Positions 45,400 through 53,501 of a DNA stretch of 64,000 nucleotides are shown here, piece after piece. The stretch's first letter is position 1. Every line of letters begins with the position of its first letter. A program made the translations under genes and the position numbers. Source of the stretch: JAMXLO01 sp963719805 (GTDB lineage: Bacteria > Pseudomonadota > Alphaproteobacteria > Acetobacterales > Acetobacteraceae); contig CAVRDF010000009.1 of assembly GCA_963719805.1 (NCBI GenBank), positions 62,001 through 126,000 of the forward strand, in the 5' to 3' direction. Under the pieces are notes generated by a model. It had not been told where the DNA came from. It did no database searches and saw nothing but the letters and a program-made list of their open reading frames with translations.

Positions 45400-46365
45400 T
45401 CATCGGGCGTTCGCCGTCGCCGCGCCCGACGTCTCGCGCGGCATAACTGTAAGCCGCACAAGCTCGCTTCGCCTCAGCACTTGCAGCTCGATCTGTTCGC
45501 CGACACGTTCGGCGGTCAATGCTCGATGCAAGTCGTCAACCGTCGCGGTTCGGATGTCACCAAGCGACAATATGACGTCGCCCGCGGTCACTCCGCCTGC
45601 CGCAGCCGCTCCGTCAGATTGAAGGTCCAGAACCTGCACCGCGCTCACTTGCTCCAGATGGTGAAAGCGGCGAGCCCGCGTACTCAGCGGTACCGTCTGG
45701 CCTGACAACCCTAGACGCGATCGACGGACCCGGCCATCTCGCATCAGCCGCGTCGCTACCCAGACTGCGGTGTCGATACCGATCGCAAAGCAGATCCCCT
45801 GCGCCGGCGCGATCGTCGCGGTATTGATGCCGATCACTCGTCCGGCTCCGTCAACCAGCGGTCCGCCGGAATTGCCTGGATTGAGTGGCGCGTCGGTCTG
45901 GATAACGCTGTCGATCAGCCGTCCCGAACGCGAGCGCAATGTGCGCCCCAACGCCGAAACAATGCCTGCTGTCACCGTGCACTGGAAACCAAGAGGATTG
46001 CCGATTGCCACCACAAGCTGACCGACGCGAAGTGCTGAGGAAGTGCCCAGCGCCGCATGTGCGGTGCCGTTGCCAGCGAGCCGCAACACGGCGGTATCGG
46101 TGTCGACATCGGCGCCAGCCAGCGCGGCATCCATGGTCACGCCGTCGGCAAACGACGCACGCAGTTTGGCGGCACCCTCCACGACGTGCGCGTTGGTGAG
46201 CACATAGCCGTCGGGCGTGAACGCCACACCGGAGCCCTGCCCGCGCGGCCCGCCGTCAGCATCGAACGCGAGCACATGCACCACCGCCGGGCCGACACGT
46301 TCAAAGGCGGTCATCACCCGCGATGAGTAGGGATCCAGATCCAGTTCGGTGGCATCGAGTGGCAT
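45400..46365 (-). CDS. Trypsin-like serine protease with PDZ domain (HtrA/DegP-like)
   Basis: Protease of 321 residues. The catalytic triad is complete: His60 in LTNAHVV, Asp90 in DTDTAVL and Ser166 in GNSGGP. A single PDZ domain follows (residues 220-310, GVTAGDVILSLGDIRTATVDDL). No signal peptide or membrane anchor is visible from the ATG at 46365, which has GAGGA seven bases upstream, so the product appears cytoplasmic, unlike DegP. A longer frame to 46416 adds no leader. It diverges from a catalytically dead homologue. Confidence 0.9.
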   Translation of the reverse strand: MPLDATELDLDPYSSRVMTAFERVGPAVVHVLAFDADGGPRGQGSGVAFTPDGYVLTNAHVVEGAAKLRASFADGVTMDAALAGADVDTDTAVLRLAGNGTAHAALGTSSALRVGQLVVAIGNPLGFQCTVTAGIVSALGRTLRSRSGRLIDSVIQTDAPLNPGNSGGPLVDGAGRVIGINTATIAPAQGICFAIGIDTAVWVATRLMRDGRVRRSRLGLSGQTVPLSTRARRFHHLEQVSAVQVLDLQSDGAAAAGGVTAGDVILSLGDIRTATVDDLHRALTAERVGEQIELQVLRRSELVRLTVMPRETSGAATANAR

Positions 46366-46511
46366 GCAATTGTCCTCGGGGCGCACTATCTGGGAGCGGA
46401 GCTGTTGGCCCAACACCCGGCCATGCGGCTGGGCTGCAAACCGGTCATCCGACCGATGCCGTGCCGACGATGGATCATGCAGGGTGACGATACAGCAACC
46501 GGAGCAATTCC

Positions 46512-47402
46512 ATGATCACCGATCCGCTTGAGCAGCTCTCTGATACCCTGGCCGAACGCGTGGCTGCTGCCGCTCGCTTCACTGTCGCAGTTGGCGCCGG
46601 CCGGCGCACGTGCAGCGGCATTCTTTGGAAGGGCGACGTTGTCGTCACGTCGGAGCAGCTGTTGTCCGACCAGCGCGCGGTCACTGTCACACACCGCGGC
46701 ACGACGCTGTTGGCCGAACTTGCTGGCCGCGACCCGGGCACCAATGTCGCGGTGCTGCGTCTGCCGCAGAGTCTCGACGCCACTCTCCCGCAAATCGCGC
46801 AGTCACCCCCTGCCGGCTCACTGGCACTCGTCGTTGGCGCCGACGAAGGCAGCACTGCAACGGCTCGCCTCAGCATGGTGCATGCAATCGGGCCGGAATG
46901 GCACAGCCAGGCCGGCGGCCGGATCGAAACCCTGATCCGCCTCGACACGCGTCTCGGCGCGGACGAGGGCGGCCCTGTGCTGACGACTGCCGGCAAGCTG
47001 CTTGGCATGTCCACCTCTGGGCCGCGCCGCACCGCGCTGGTCATACCCGCCGCGACAATCGAACGCGTGCTCTCCCCGCTGCTTACCGACGGCCGCGTCG
47101 CACGCGGCTGGCTCGGCGTCGGCCTGCAAAACATTCAGGTGCCGGAGCGGATGCGGGATGCGGCAGGGCGAGATGCCGGATTGATGGTGATTGCCCTGGC
47201 CCCCGCCTCACCTGCCGAGCAGGCCGGCATGCTGCCCGGCGATATCATCCTGGAAGTCGATGGCCGTCAGACCGGCCGCGCGCGCGGGCTTTCGACGGCT
47301 CTTGCCGCCGAACGCATCGGACAGCCCGCCACGTTGAAACTGCTGCGCGCCGGTGAAATCCGCATGGTGACGGTGACCATCGGCAGCCGACCTACGGCAT
47401 GA
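46512..47402 (+). CDS. Catalytically inactive HtrA-like protein with PDZ domain
   Basis: Protein of 296 residues with the trypsin-like/PDZ layout of the divergent protease but none of its triad: Gln49 replaces His (TSEQLL for TNAHVV), Asn78 replaces Asp (GTNVAVLRL) and Glu152 replaces Ser (ADEGGP for GNSGGP). The fold-defining segments and PDZ domain (AGMLPGDIILEVDGRQTGRA) remain conserved, so it is under selection as a pseudoprotease, probably a binding or regulatory subunit. No signal peptide. Its stop overlaps the start of the LuxR-type gene (ATGA). Confidence 0.87.
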   Translation: MITDPLEQLSDTLAERVAAAARFTVAVGAGRRTCSGILWKGDVVVTSEQLLSDQRAVTVTHRGTTLLAELAGRDPGTNVAVLRLPQSLDATLPQIAQSPPAGSLALVVGADEGSTATARLSMVHAIGPEWHSQAGGRIETLIRLDTRLGADEGGPVLTTAGKLLGMSTSGPRRTALVIPAATIERVLSPLLTDGRVARGWLGVGLQNIQVPERMRDAAGRDAGLMVIALAPASPAEQAGMLPGDIILEVDGRQTGRARGLSTALAAERIGQPATLKLLRAGEIRMVTVTIGSRPTA

Positions 47403-47935
47403 GCCAGTCGCTTCGTGTCCTGCTGCGCGCCGATGATCCGGTGCGCCGGCAGGGCCTACGCGCGATGGTACAGTCTGCCGGTCATATTGTGACTGATAAA
47501 TCGCCGGACGTCGTGCTCTGTGACCTGAACCGAGGTACCGGGCGTCCGACCGAATCAGATGCGCCAGTCGTGGTGCTGACCAATCAACCGGTGCGGGGAG
47601 AACCGCCCGCCGGCGTGCTGCCTCGCGATGTCGCGGTACCGCAACTCGACGCCGCCTTGCGTGCCGCCGCCGCGGGTCTCCTGGTACGGACAGTGAGCGC
47701 ACCATCGTTCGACGGTTTTCGCGCGATGACCGACGAACCGCCTTTGACGCCGCGCGAGTCGGAGATCCTTACCTTGGTCGGTCAGGGCATGAGCAACAAG
47801 GTGATAGCGCGATCGCTCGGAATTTCACTGCATACCGTGAAATTTCACCTGGAAGCACTGTTCGCCAAGCTGGACGCGACCAGCCGTGCCGAGGCCGTCG
47901 CCAAGGGGATGCGAAGCGGCCTGATCGAATTATAG
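47399..47935 (+). CDS. LuxR/NarL-type regulator with degenerate receiver
   Basis: Protein of 178 residues. The C-terminal HTH is normal (LTPRESEILTLVGQGMSNK, then IARSLGISLHTVKFHLEALFAKL). The N-terminal receiver-like part is short (about 100 residues): an acidic pair ADD near residue 12 and an Asp in VVLCDLN remain, but the Lys of true receivers is not visible, so phosphorylation is doubtful. Translational coupling to the pseudoprotease suggests that the two proteins act together, perhaps with the pseudoprotease sensing and this protein regulating. Confidence 0.87.
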   Translation: MSQSLRVLLRADDPVRRQGLRAMVQSAGHIVTDKSPDVVLCDLNRGTGRPTESDAPVVVLTNQPVRGEPPAGVLPRDVAVPQLDAALRAAAAGLLVRTVSAPSFDGFRAMTDEPPLTPRESEILTLVGQGMSNKVIARSLGISLHTVKFHLEALFAKLDATSRAEAVAKGMRSGLIEL

Positions 47936-47948
47936 GATGGGTCCGAGC

Positions 47949-48158
47949 CTAAGGATGTGATGACGGGCTGCTGACGTGGACCATCTGATCCAGCCGCTGC
48001 CCGATAGCATCCGACACCGTTTGAGCGGCGGAGGCATGAGCGGATGTGTTATCCGGCACCTGCGCCACTTGGCTGCCATTGGATGATGGAGCAGCGGCGC
48101 TGCAACCTGACAGGCTTAATGCGAGGATAATCCAGGAAAGGCGAGGCGGGGTGCGCAT
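47949..48158 (-). CDS. Small lipoprotein
   Basis: Predicted lipoprotein of 69 residues starting at the ATG at 48158. The N terminus MRTPPRLSWIILALSLSGC ends in a lipobox (LSGC), with lipidation expected at Cys19; the mature tail is Ser/Ala-rich and low in complexity. A longer start at 48188 would add ten residues. No function can be assigned. It lies downstream of homoserine dehydrogenase on the same strand. Confidence 0.6.
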   Translation of the reverse strand: MRTPPRLSWIILALSLSGCSAAAPSSNGSQVAQVPDNTSAHASAAQTVSDAIGQRLDQMVHVSSPSSHP

Positions 48159-48213
48159 GGTTGCAGGCTCCTTGCCGCGTTCTGACACAGCAACGACTGC
48201 AAAACGGTTACGG

Positions 48214-49506
48214 CTACTCCGGCTCGATGCGGATCAGCGTTGGCGCCTCGAGCACTGCATCAAGCGCCTTGATCCGCAGCAGTGCATCGCGCATCGCGCT
48301 TTCCTGCGTCTCGTGCGTAACCAGCACCACTGGGACCGCCTCGCCGGGCGAACGGCCGCGCTGCAGCATCAATTCAAGCGATACACCGAGGTCGCGCAGC
48401 ACTGCTGTGACGTCAGCGATCACGCCAGGCCGATCGACCACCATCAGCCGAAGGTAGTAGGCACCGACATGCGCGCTCATCGGCACGGATGGCGCGTTGG
48501 ACAGCTCGGCGGCGGCTGCGCCCCAAACCGGTGTGAAGCGGTTGCGTGCGATATCGATCAGGTCGGCAACCACGGCTGATGCGGTCGGCCCTGCCCCGGC
48601 CCCGCGTCCTTCCAGCATGACGCGGCCGACAAAGTCGCCTTCCGCCACCACCGCATTGAACACGCCATCGACCCGCGCAATGGGTGCGCTTTGCGGCACC
48701 ATGCACGGATGCACGCGGGCTTCGATGCCGCCTTCCGTCCGCCGTGCGATACCCAGCAGCTTGATGCGGTAGCCGAGTTCACCGGCGAACGCGATGTCGA
48801 GCGCGGAAACCTTGCGTATGCCCTCGACATGCACAGCGTCGAACGCCACTGGCCGGCCGAATGCCAATGCCGCGAGGATCGCCAGCTTGTGTGCTGCGTC
48901 GATACCGTCGATGTCGAACGAAGGATCTGCTTCCGCGTAGCCAAGCTTTTGCGCATCGGCCAGCACTTCGGCGAATTCACGTCCGCGCTCGCGCATCTGA
49001 GTCAGGATGTAGTTGCAGGTGCCGTTGAGGATGCCGGCAATACGCGTGATGTGGTTCGCGGAGAGTCCCTCGCGCAGCGCCTTGATCACCGGGATGCCGC
49101 CTGCCACCGCCGCTTCGAACGCCAGGGGCACGCCGCGCGTTTCGGCCGCAGCGGCAAGCGCTCCGCCATGCACCGCGAGCATCGCCTTGTTGGCGGTGAC
49201 CACTGGCTTGCCGGCCGCCAGCGCCGCCTGCACCAGCGCGCGCGCTGGGCCATCAGAGCCGCCGATGAGCTCTACCACCACATCGACAGCCGGATCGGCG
49301 GCGAGCGCCACCGGATCCTCGTACCAGCGCAGGCCGGACAGCGACACACCTCGGTCACGCGTGCGATCACGTGCCGAGACCGCGGTCACCGCGATCGGGC
49401 GGCCGGCCCGCGCGGCAACGATCGCGGCGTTATCGCGGAGCAGCTTCAGCACGCCGCCGCCAACGGTGCCCAGGCCGGCAACGGCGACTGATAGGGGATG
49501 GGTCAT
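48214..49506 (-). CDS. hom: Homoserine dehydrogenase
   Basis: Enzyme of 430 residues reducing aspartate semialdehyde to homoserine, the branch point to Thr and Met. The NAD(P)-binding motif VAVAGLGTVGGGVLKLL is at the N terminus, the catalytic-domain motif GILNGTCNYILTQM near residue 185, and DPSFDIDGIDAAHKLAILA follows. The C-terminal 80 residues form an ACT domain (RLMVVDRPGVIADVTAVL), the usual site for threonine feedback. ATG at 49506 chosen because the dinucleotide fold begins just after it; the frame opens at 49581. Confidence 0.95.
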   Translation of the reverse strand: MTHPLSVAVAGLGTVGGGVLKLLRDNAAIVAARAGRPIAVTAVSARDRTRDRGVSLSGLRWYEDPVALAADPAVDVVVELIGGSDGPARALVQAALAAGKPVVTANKAMLAVHGGALAAAAETRGVPLAFEAAVAGGIPVIKALREGLSANHITRIAGILNGTCNYILTQMRERGREFAEVLADAQKLGYAEADPSFDIDGIDAAHKLAILAALAFGRPVAFDAVHVEGIRKVSALDIAFAGELGYRIKLLGIARRTEGGIEARVHPCMVPQSAPIARVDGVFNAVVAEGDFVGRVMLEGRGAGAGPTASAVVADLIDIARNRFTPVWGAAAAELSNAPSVPMSAHVGAYYLRLMVVDRPGVIADVTAVLRDLGVSLELMLQRGRSPGEAVPVVLVTHETQESAMRDALLRIKALDAVLEAPTLIRIEPE

Positions 49507-49668
49507 GGTGCGGCAGTCCGGCATTGCTGCGCGTGGCTGGCAGGCATTCGGAGCATCCCCATGCAGTTCGAATCGGTGCATAGCAGACCGGATCAGCCAA
49601 TGCAGCGCCCGTTTGCAATAGCCGGCGACGCTGGCCCGGTGCGGCGTCAGGCGGTCAAATCCATCCGC

Positions 49669-50598
49669 TTAGCCGAGTGTGCCCTCGAAACGCATGAAAA
49701 CCGACGCACGTTCATCCTCGGCCGGAGGTGCGTCGGCGCTATGGAACGTGCCCAGCGTGATGACCTCGGCATCGCGGCGGAACAGCCGGATCCTCAAATC
49801 GTAGCATTGGCCGATGAAGGACGGGCGGCGGAAGATCACGCGCGCCCGCGTCGGGACGTATTGCGCCAGAGACAATCCCGCCGCGGCCAGCGCGACGCCA
49901 ATACCGTTCTCCATCGCCATCGTGTACTCCCGCGCGTGGGTGTGCTGGAACACATCGGAATTGGCGATGCTCCAGACACCGGAGAGTGTCTGCATTGCGC
50001 TCTCGCGTTCCTTGAAGCCGCGTTCGATGGTGCGCAGGAGCGCAATCGTTGGATAGGGTCCGTCGAAGGCGTGCACAGTCAGGTGCTGAAGTTCCTCGGG
50101 GATCTCGCGGACCCAGCGGTGGCCGGGCGGGTTCTTCGGCCGCGTCAGCACGTGCAGCACGCGTCCCGTGCCTGCGGTCGCCGGCGCACCGAGTGGCGGC
50201 GCAAAGCCGAGTGCGAGCGGTGCGTCCCGTGCCGGTTCGCCGATCAGTGTCGCACATGTCTCGAGGATGAGCCGCTCGACATCCTGCTGGCCGCCGTCAC
50301 TGCCACGCGGCTCCCGCGACACCGATCGGCACAGTCTGACCACGTAGCGACCATCGAATACATCGCCGTAACCGAAGGGCGCCGGGTTGTTCTGGAAATC
50401 CTGAAAGTATTGCATCGGCGTGATGCCACGCTGCCCCATTTCGGTGTAGCGCAGACGCGGCTGAAGCTGGCGGAACACCGGTGCCAGCACGAGCCCGAGA
50501 AAGGTCCGGATCTTCAGGTTCCGGTTTTGATCAAGGTCGCCGATATCGACGATGCGCCGGACTTCGGTGTCGAGACTATCAAGCTTCACGCTTGCCAT
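49669..50598 (-). CDS. Hotdog-fold protein, possibly double-hotdog thioesterase or dehydratase
   Basis: Protein of 309 residues. The C-terminal half (about 190-305) has SDVFQHTHAREYTMAMENG, which resembles the Asp/His active-site helix of acyl-ACP thioesterases, followed by strands VPTRARVIFRRPSFIGQ and LRIRLFRRDAEVITLGTFHSA. The N-terminal half also looks hotdog-like but lacks clear motifs. A role on acyl-CoA or acyl-ACP is likely. It is divergent from the thioesterase-TetR regulator, and one of two matching palindromes lies 16 bases upstream. Confidence 0.65.
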   Translation of the reverse strand: MASVKLDSLDTEVRRIVDIGDLDQNRNLKIRTFLGLVLAPVFRQLQPRLRYTEMGQRGITPMQYFQDFQNNPAPFGYGDVFDGRYVVRLCRSVSREPRGSDGGQQDVERLILETCATLIGEPARDAPLALGFAPPLGAPATAGTGRVLHVLTRPKNPPGHRWVREIPEELQHLTVHAFDGPYPTIALLRTIERGFKERESAMQTLSGVWSIANSDVFQHTHAREYTMAMENGIGVALAAAGLSLAQYVPTRARVIFRRPSFIGQCYDLRIRLFRRDAEVITLGTFHSADAPPAEDERASVFMRFEGTLG

Positions 50599-50613
50599 AG
50601 GAGGCTCTTCCTG

Positions 50614-50627
50614 AGTGATCGTTCACT
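50614..50627. promoter_or_regulatory. Palindromic operator, left copy
   Basis: AGTGATCGTTCACT has perfect five-base arms (AGTGA/TCACT). It matches the site at 50712 in 12 of 14 positions and lies 16 bases upstream of the hotdog gene ATG. TetR-family repressors bind palindromes of this kind; the regulator encoded at 50742 is the obvious candidate. Confidence 0.6.
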
Positions 50628-50711
50628 AGTAATCGCGGGCATGATCTCAGGTCAAACCGGCACTTTGCGTGTCTCATAGGCTGGTGAATTGCCAGCCCGA
50701 GTAATCTATGG

Positions 50712-50725
50712 AATGATCGATCACT
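50712..50725. promoter_or_regulatory. Palindromic operator, right copy
   Basis: AATGATCGATCACT contains the perfect 10-bp palindrome TGATCGATCA. It ends 16 bases before the GTG of the thioesterase-TetR gene, mirroring the spacing of the left copy. Centres of the two copies are 98 bases apart. Confidence 0.6.
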
Positions 50726-50741
50726 CGCTGGAGATCACCGC

Positions 50742-51803
50742 GTGTCGCCAACCCTCACCTCTTATGGCGGTCTGGAAAAGTTGCTGGGAATCAGCGTGCC
50801 CTTCGCCTCAAAACGACAGGTCATCGCCGAGCTTAGCATCGAGCCTCATCATCTGGCCGAAACCGGCGCCGTCAGTGGCGGCGTGATCATGGCGCTCGCC
50901 GATTGCGCCAACACGCGCGGCGCGACATTGAACCTGCCACCCGGCGGCCGTATCGAGACAATTGACTCAAAAATCCACGTCCTGTCGCCCGGACACGGTC
51001 ACATGCTGCGCGCCGAGGCGACGCCTGTGCATCTTGGGGCCGCTGTTTCCATCTGGCGCGCAGCGATCCTGCGCGATGACGAACAGGTCGCCGAAGTGAC
51101 ACAGACCCAGGTGGCGGTAGACGGCGACCAATCGGCTGCCGCGAGTAAACATGGCGCAAGAGAGCCACCGCGAAGCCTTCCAGGCGAAGGCCGGCCGTCG
51201 CACAACTTCTCAAGAGATGTGGTTGACGAACGCTGGCAACAAATCGTCAACGGCGCATCGCGGGTTATCGCTGCCAAGGGCTTTGCCAAGGCCACCATCC
51301 GCGAGATCGCGGCCGCCTCCGACATGCCGGTCGCCACGATGTATCAGTATCTCGACCGCAAGGAAGACATCCTCTCGAACATCTACAAGCACTTCATGGG
51401 CGAGGTTGTCGCAGCGTTGACGCGTTGCCGCGCGAGCGAACTATCACCGCGCGAACGGCTGGCTGGCGCCATCCGGACGATGATCGACGTCTTCGATGAA
51501 AAGCATCGCTTCATCAAGCTGATGTTCCAGGAAACCAAGTCGCTTACGCCCGAGGCGCGACGCGACGTCTATGCGATCGACGCACAATACATCGCGGTGT
51601 TCCGCGACCTGCTTTCGGAATTCATGCGCGCTGGCGGGGCGCGGGTCCGCAACGTCGAACTTACCGCCAATTTCATTTATTTCCTCTGCACCATTTGGCC
51701 GCTGCGCTTTTGGTCTATCGGGAAATTCGGTGAGGAAGCTGTCGCTAACGACATCATCGACTTCGTCTTCAATGGGCTCGGTGCAGGGAGTGATGCCGCA
51801 TGA
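50742..51803 (+). CDS. Fusion of PaaI-like thioesterase domain with TetR-family regulator
   Basis: Single frame of 353 residues. Residues 1-128 form a PaaI-type hotdog domain (TGAVSGGVIMALADCAN); in the usual HGG active-site turn, Ser45 replaces His, while Asp54 remains. A flexible linker (129-160) leads to a TetR helix-turn-helix at about 161-215 (AKATIREIAAASDMPVATMYQYLDRKED) and a C-terminal ligand domain to 353. The protein could bind an acyl-CoA through either domain and release paired operators 98 bases apart. GTG start at 50742. Its stop overlaps the LLM gene start (ATGA), so it leads the plus-strand operon. Confidence 0.88.
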   Translation: MSPTLTSYGGLEKLLGISVPFASKRQVIAELSIEPHHLAETGAVSGGVIMALADCANTRGATLNLPPGGRIETIDSKIHVLSPGHGHMLRAEATPVHLGAAVSIWRAAILRDDEQVAEVTQTQVAVDGDQSAAASKHGAREPPRSLPGEGRPSHNFSRDVVDERWQQIVNGASRVIAAKGFAKATIREIAAASDMPVATMYQYLDRKEDILSNIYKHFMGEVVAALTRCRASELSPRERLAGAIRTMIDVFDEKHRFIKLMFQETKSLTPEARRDVYAIDAQYIAVFRDLLSEFMRAGGARVRNVELTANFIYFLCTIWPLRFWSIGKFGEEAVANDIIDFVFNGLGAGSDAA

Positions 51804-52993
51804 AGTTCATGTTCTTCTCGGAGGCAGAGACTCTCGCAGGAGCGTCTTATCAGACCCGTTACTGGGAGCTCATTGAGCAGGTTATCCACGCGGAAAAATG
51901 GGGGTTTGATTCGTTCGGCGTCTCCGAACAGCAATACGCTATCGGCGGCATCGCAACATCTTGTCCCGAGGTGCTGTTCGCCTATCTGTTCCCCCTTACC
52001 AAGACCTTGCGCTTCGCGCACGCGATAACGTTGTTGCCACGCAGGATGAACCATGCGCTGCGGATCGCATCGCGGACGGCGGTGCAGGACGTGCTTTCGA
52101 ACGGCCGCATCGAACTCGGCGTCGGCCGCGGCAACACCACCCTCGCATTGCACGCATTTGAGGTCGATCTCGAGAAGAACCGCGACGAGGTCAACGAAGG
52201 CATTCGGATCCTCAAGAAGGCGTTCACCGAGGATCCGTTCATGTTCTATGGCGAGCACTACAACATCCCACCGCGCTCACTGGTACCGAAGCCACTGCAA
52301 TCACCGCATCCGCCGTTATATGTCGCGGCGACCAGCCCCGAGTCACATAAGATGGCTGGAGATCTGGGCATTGGGGTTTACAGTTGGTCCAACTTCATGG
52401 GTTGGGACGCGCTTGCCGAGTCCGTCGTCATGTTCCGCAAGGCATCCGACGCCACGAAGGCCCGCGGCGAGCATGTCAATCCCAGCGCCGGTGCTTTGCT
52501 TCAGGCCTATTGCGCGGAAAGCGACGAGATCGCCGAAGCAGAAGCCGGCGACGGCAACATCAAGTGGCTGCGCATCGCGATCGACGGTTACCCACGGCTC
52601 GCCAAGGTCGCGCAGAGTTACGCCTATATGAACAAAATCACCGAGGTCGCAAAAAAGACCGACGACTTTGAATACTTCCGCGAAGGCTCGGGCGCCGCGA
52701 TCTTCGGCTCGCCGGAAAGCTGCATCCGTTCCATCGAGCGCTTCCGCCAATGCGGCATCGACCAGCTGGTGATGCGCATCGACAGCGTCTCACACGACAA
52801 GATCATGAAGTCGATCGAGATGTTCGGCCGCTACGTCATTCCTCACTTCAAGAACCCACGCAATTTCATGCGTCCGCCCGAAGATGTCATGGCCGACATT
52901 CGGGTAATGCGCGACCAGGCCCGGGCGATGGGCGTGTATCGAGACGGCAGTGGCCGGCCACCACTCAAGGCAAGCCCGACCGCAGCGGAGTGA
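51800..52993 (+). CDS. LLM-class flavin-dependent oxidoreductase
   Basis: Luciferase-like monooxygenase of 397 residues, start overlapping the regulator stop. Motifs typical of the family are GFDSFGVSEQQYAIGG near the N terminus, NGRIELGVGRGNTT near residue 115 and PLYVAATSPESHKMAGDLGIG in the barrel's second half. It probably oxidises an organic substrate with reduced flavin; no flavin reductase is next to it. It likely acts with the VOC protein and CoA ligase that follow. Confidence 0.9.
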   Translation: MKFMFFSEAETLAGASYQTRYWELIEQVIHAEKWGFDSFGVSEQQYAIGGIATSCPEVLFAYLFPLTKTLRFAHAITLLPRRMNHALRIASRTAVQDVLSNGRIELGVGRGNTTLALHAFEVDLEKNRDEVNEGIRILKKAFTEDPFMFYGEHYNIPPRSLVPKPLQSPHPPLYVAATSPESHKMAGDLGIGVYSWSNFMGWDALAESVVMFRKASDATKARGEHVNPSAGALLQAYCAESDEIAEAEAGDGNIKWLRIAIDGYPRLAKVAQSYAYMNKITEVAKKTDDFEYFREGSGAAIFGSPESCIRSIERFRQCGIDQLVMRIDSVSHDKIMKSIEMFGRYVIPHFKNPRNFMRPPEDVMADIRVMRDQARAMGVYRDGSGRPPLKASPTAAE

Positions 52994-52997
52994 GGCA

Positions 52998-53462
52998 ATG
53001 GGCAGTATCATCGAGTTCATCACCATCAACGTCGCAACGCACGATCTGGATGGCACGCTCGCAAAGTGGCGGGCCATTGGTCTTGCAACTTTGCCGCCGG
53101 CGCATATGCCGCTGCCGCCCGCGGAGATCACGGACGTCACTTTGCCGCTCGGTCCGTCCGGCGCTATCTCGGTGATCGCGCCGACTAGTCCCGCTTCTCC
53201 GGTTCAACGTTTCCTCGATAAGCGCGGCTCGGGTGCTTACTCGATTGCGGTGCGCGTGGATAATCTGACCGAGGTGATGCATGAGTGGAGCAATGCTGGC
53301 GTCCAGTGGGTATTGTCCGAGCCTTACGAATTTCCATCGGGCACACCCGCCGGCCGCTATCTGCCCGAACGCCTTCGGGCGAATTGGGTGAAGCCGCCTT
53401 CGCTGGGCGGGATCATGCTCGAAACCTTCGAGTTTGGCGGTGAGGTTCAGGTGCTTGGTTGA
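52998..53462 (+). CDS. VOC-family (glyoxalase-fold) protein
   Basis: Small metalloenzyme-type protein of 154 residues in the vicinal-oxygen-chelate superfamily: FITINVATHDLDGTLAKW opens the first beta-alpha-beta module, and SGAYSIAVRVDNLTEVMHEW the second. Relatives include methylmalonyl-CoA epimerase, dioxygenases and resistance proteins; metal ligands cannot be assigned with confidence. The ATG at 52998 lies four bases after the LLM stop. Role inferred from context: a step in the same pathway. Confidence 0.83.
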   Translation: MGSIIEFITINVATHDLDGTLAKWRAIGLATLPPAHMPLPPAEITDVTLPLGPSGAISVIAPTSPASPVQRFLDKRGSGAYSIAVRVDNLTEVMHEWSNAGVQWVLSEPYEFPSGTPAGRYLPERLRANWVKPPSLGGIMLETFEFGGEVQVLG

Positions 53463-53501
53463 ACGCCATCGGGGCCGGATGATGCTCGAGAGGGAGGTGG
53501 C

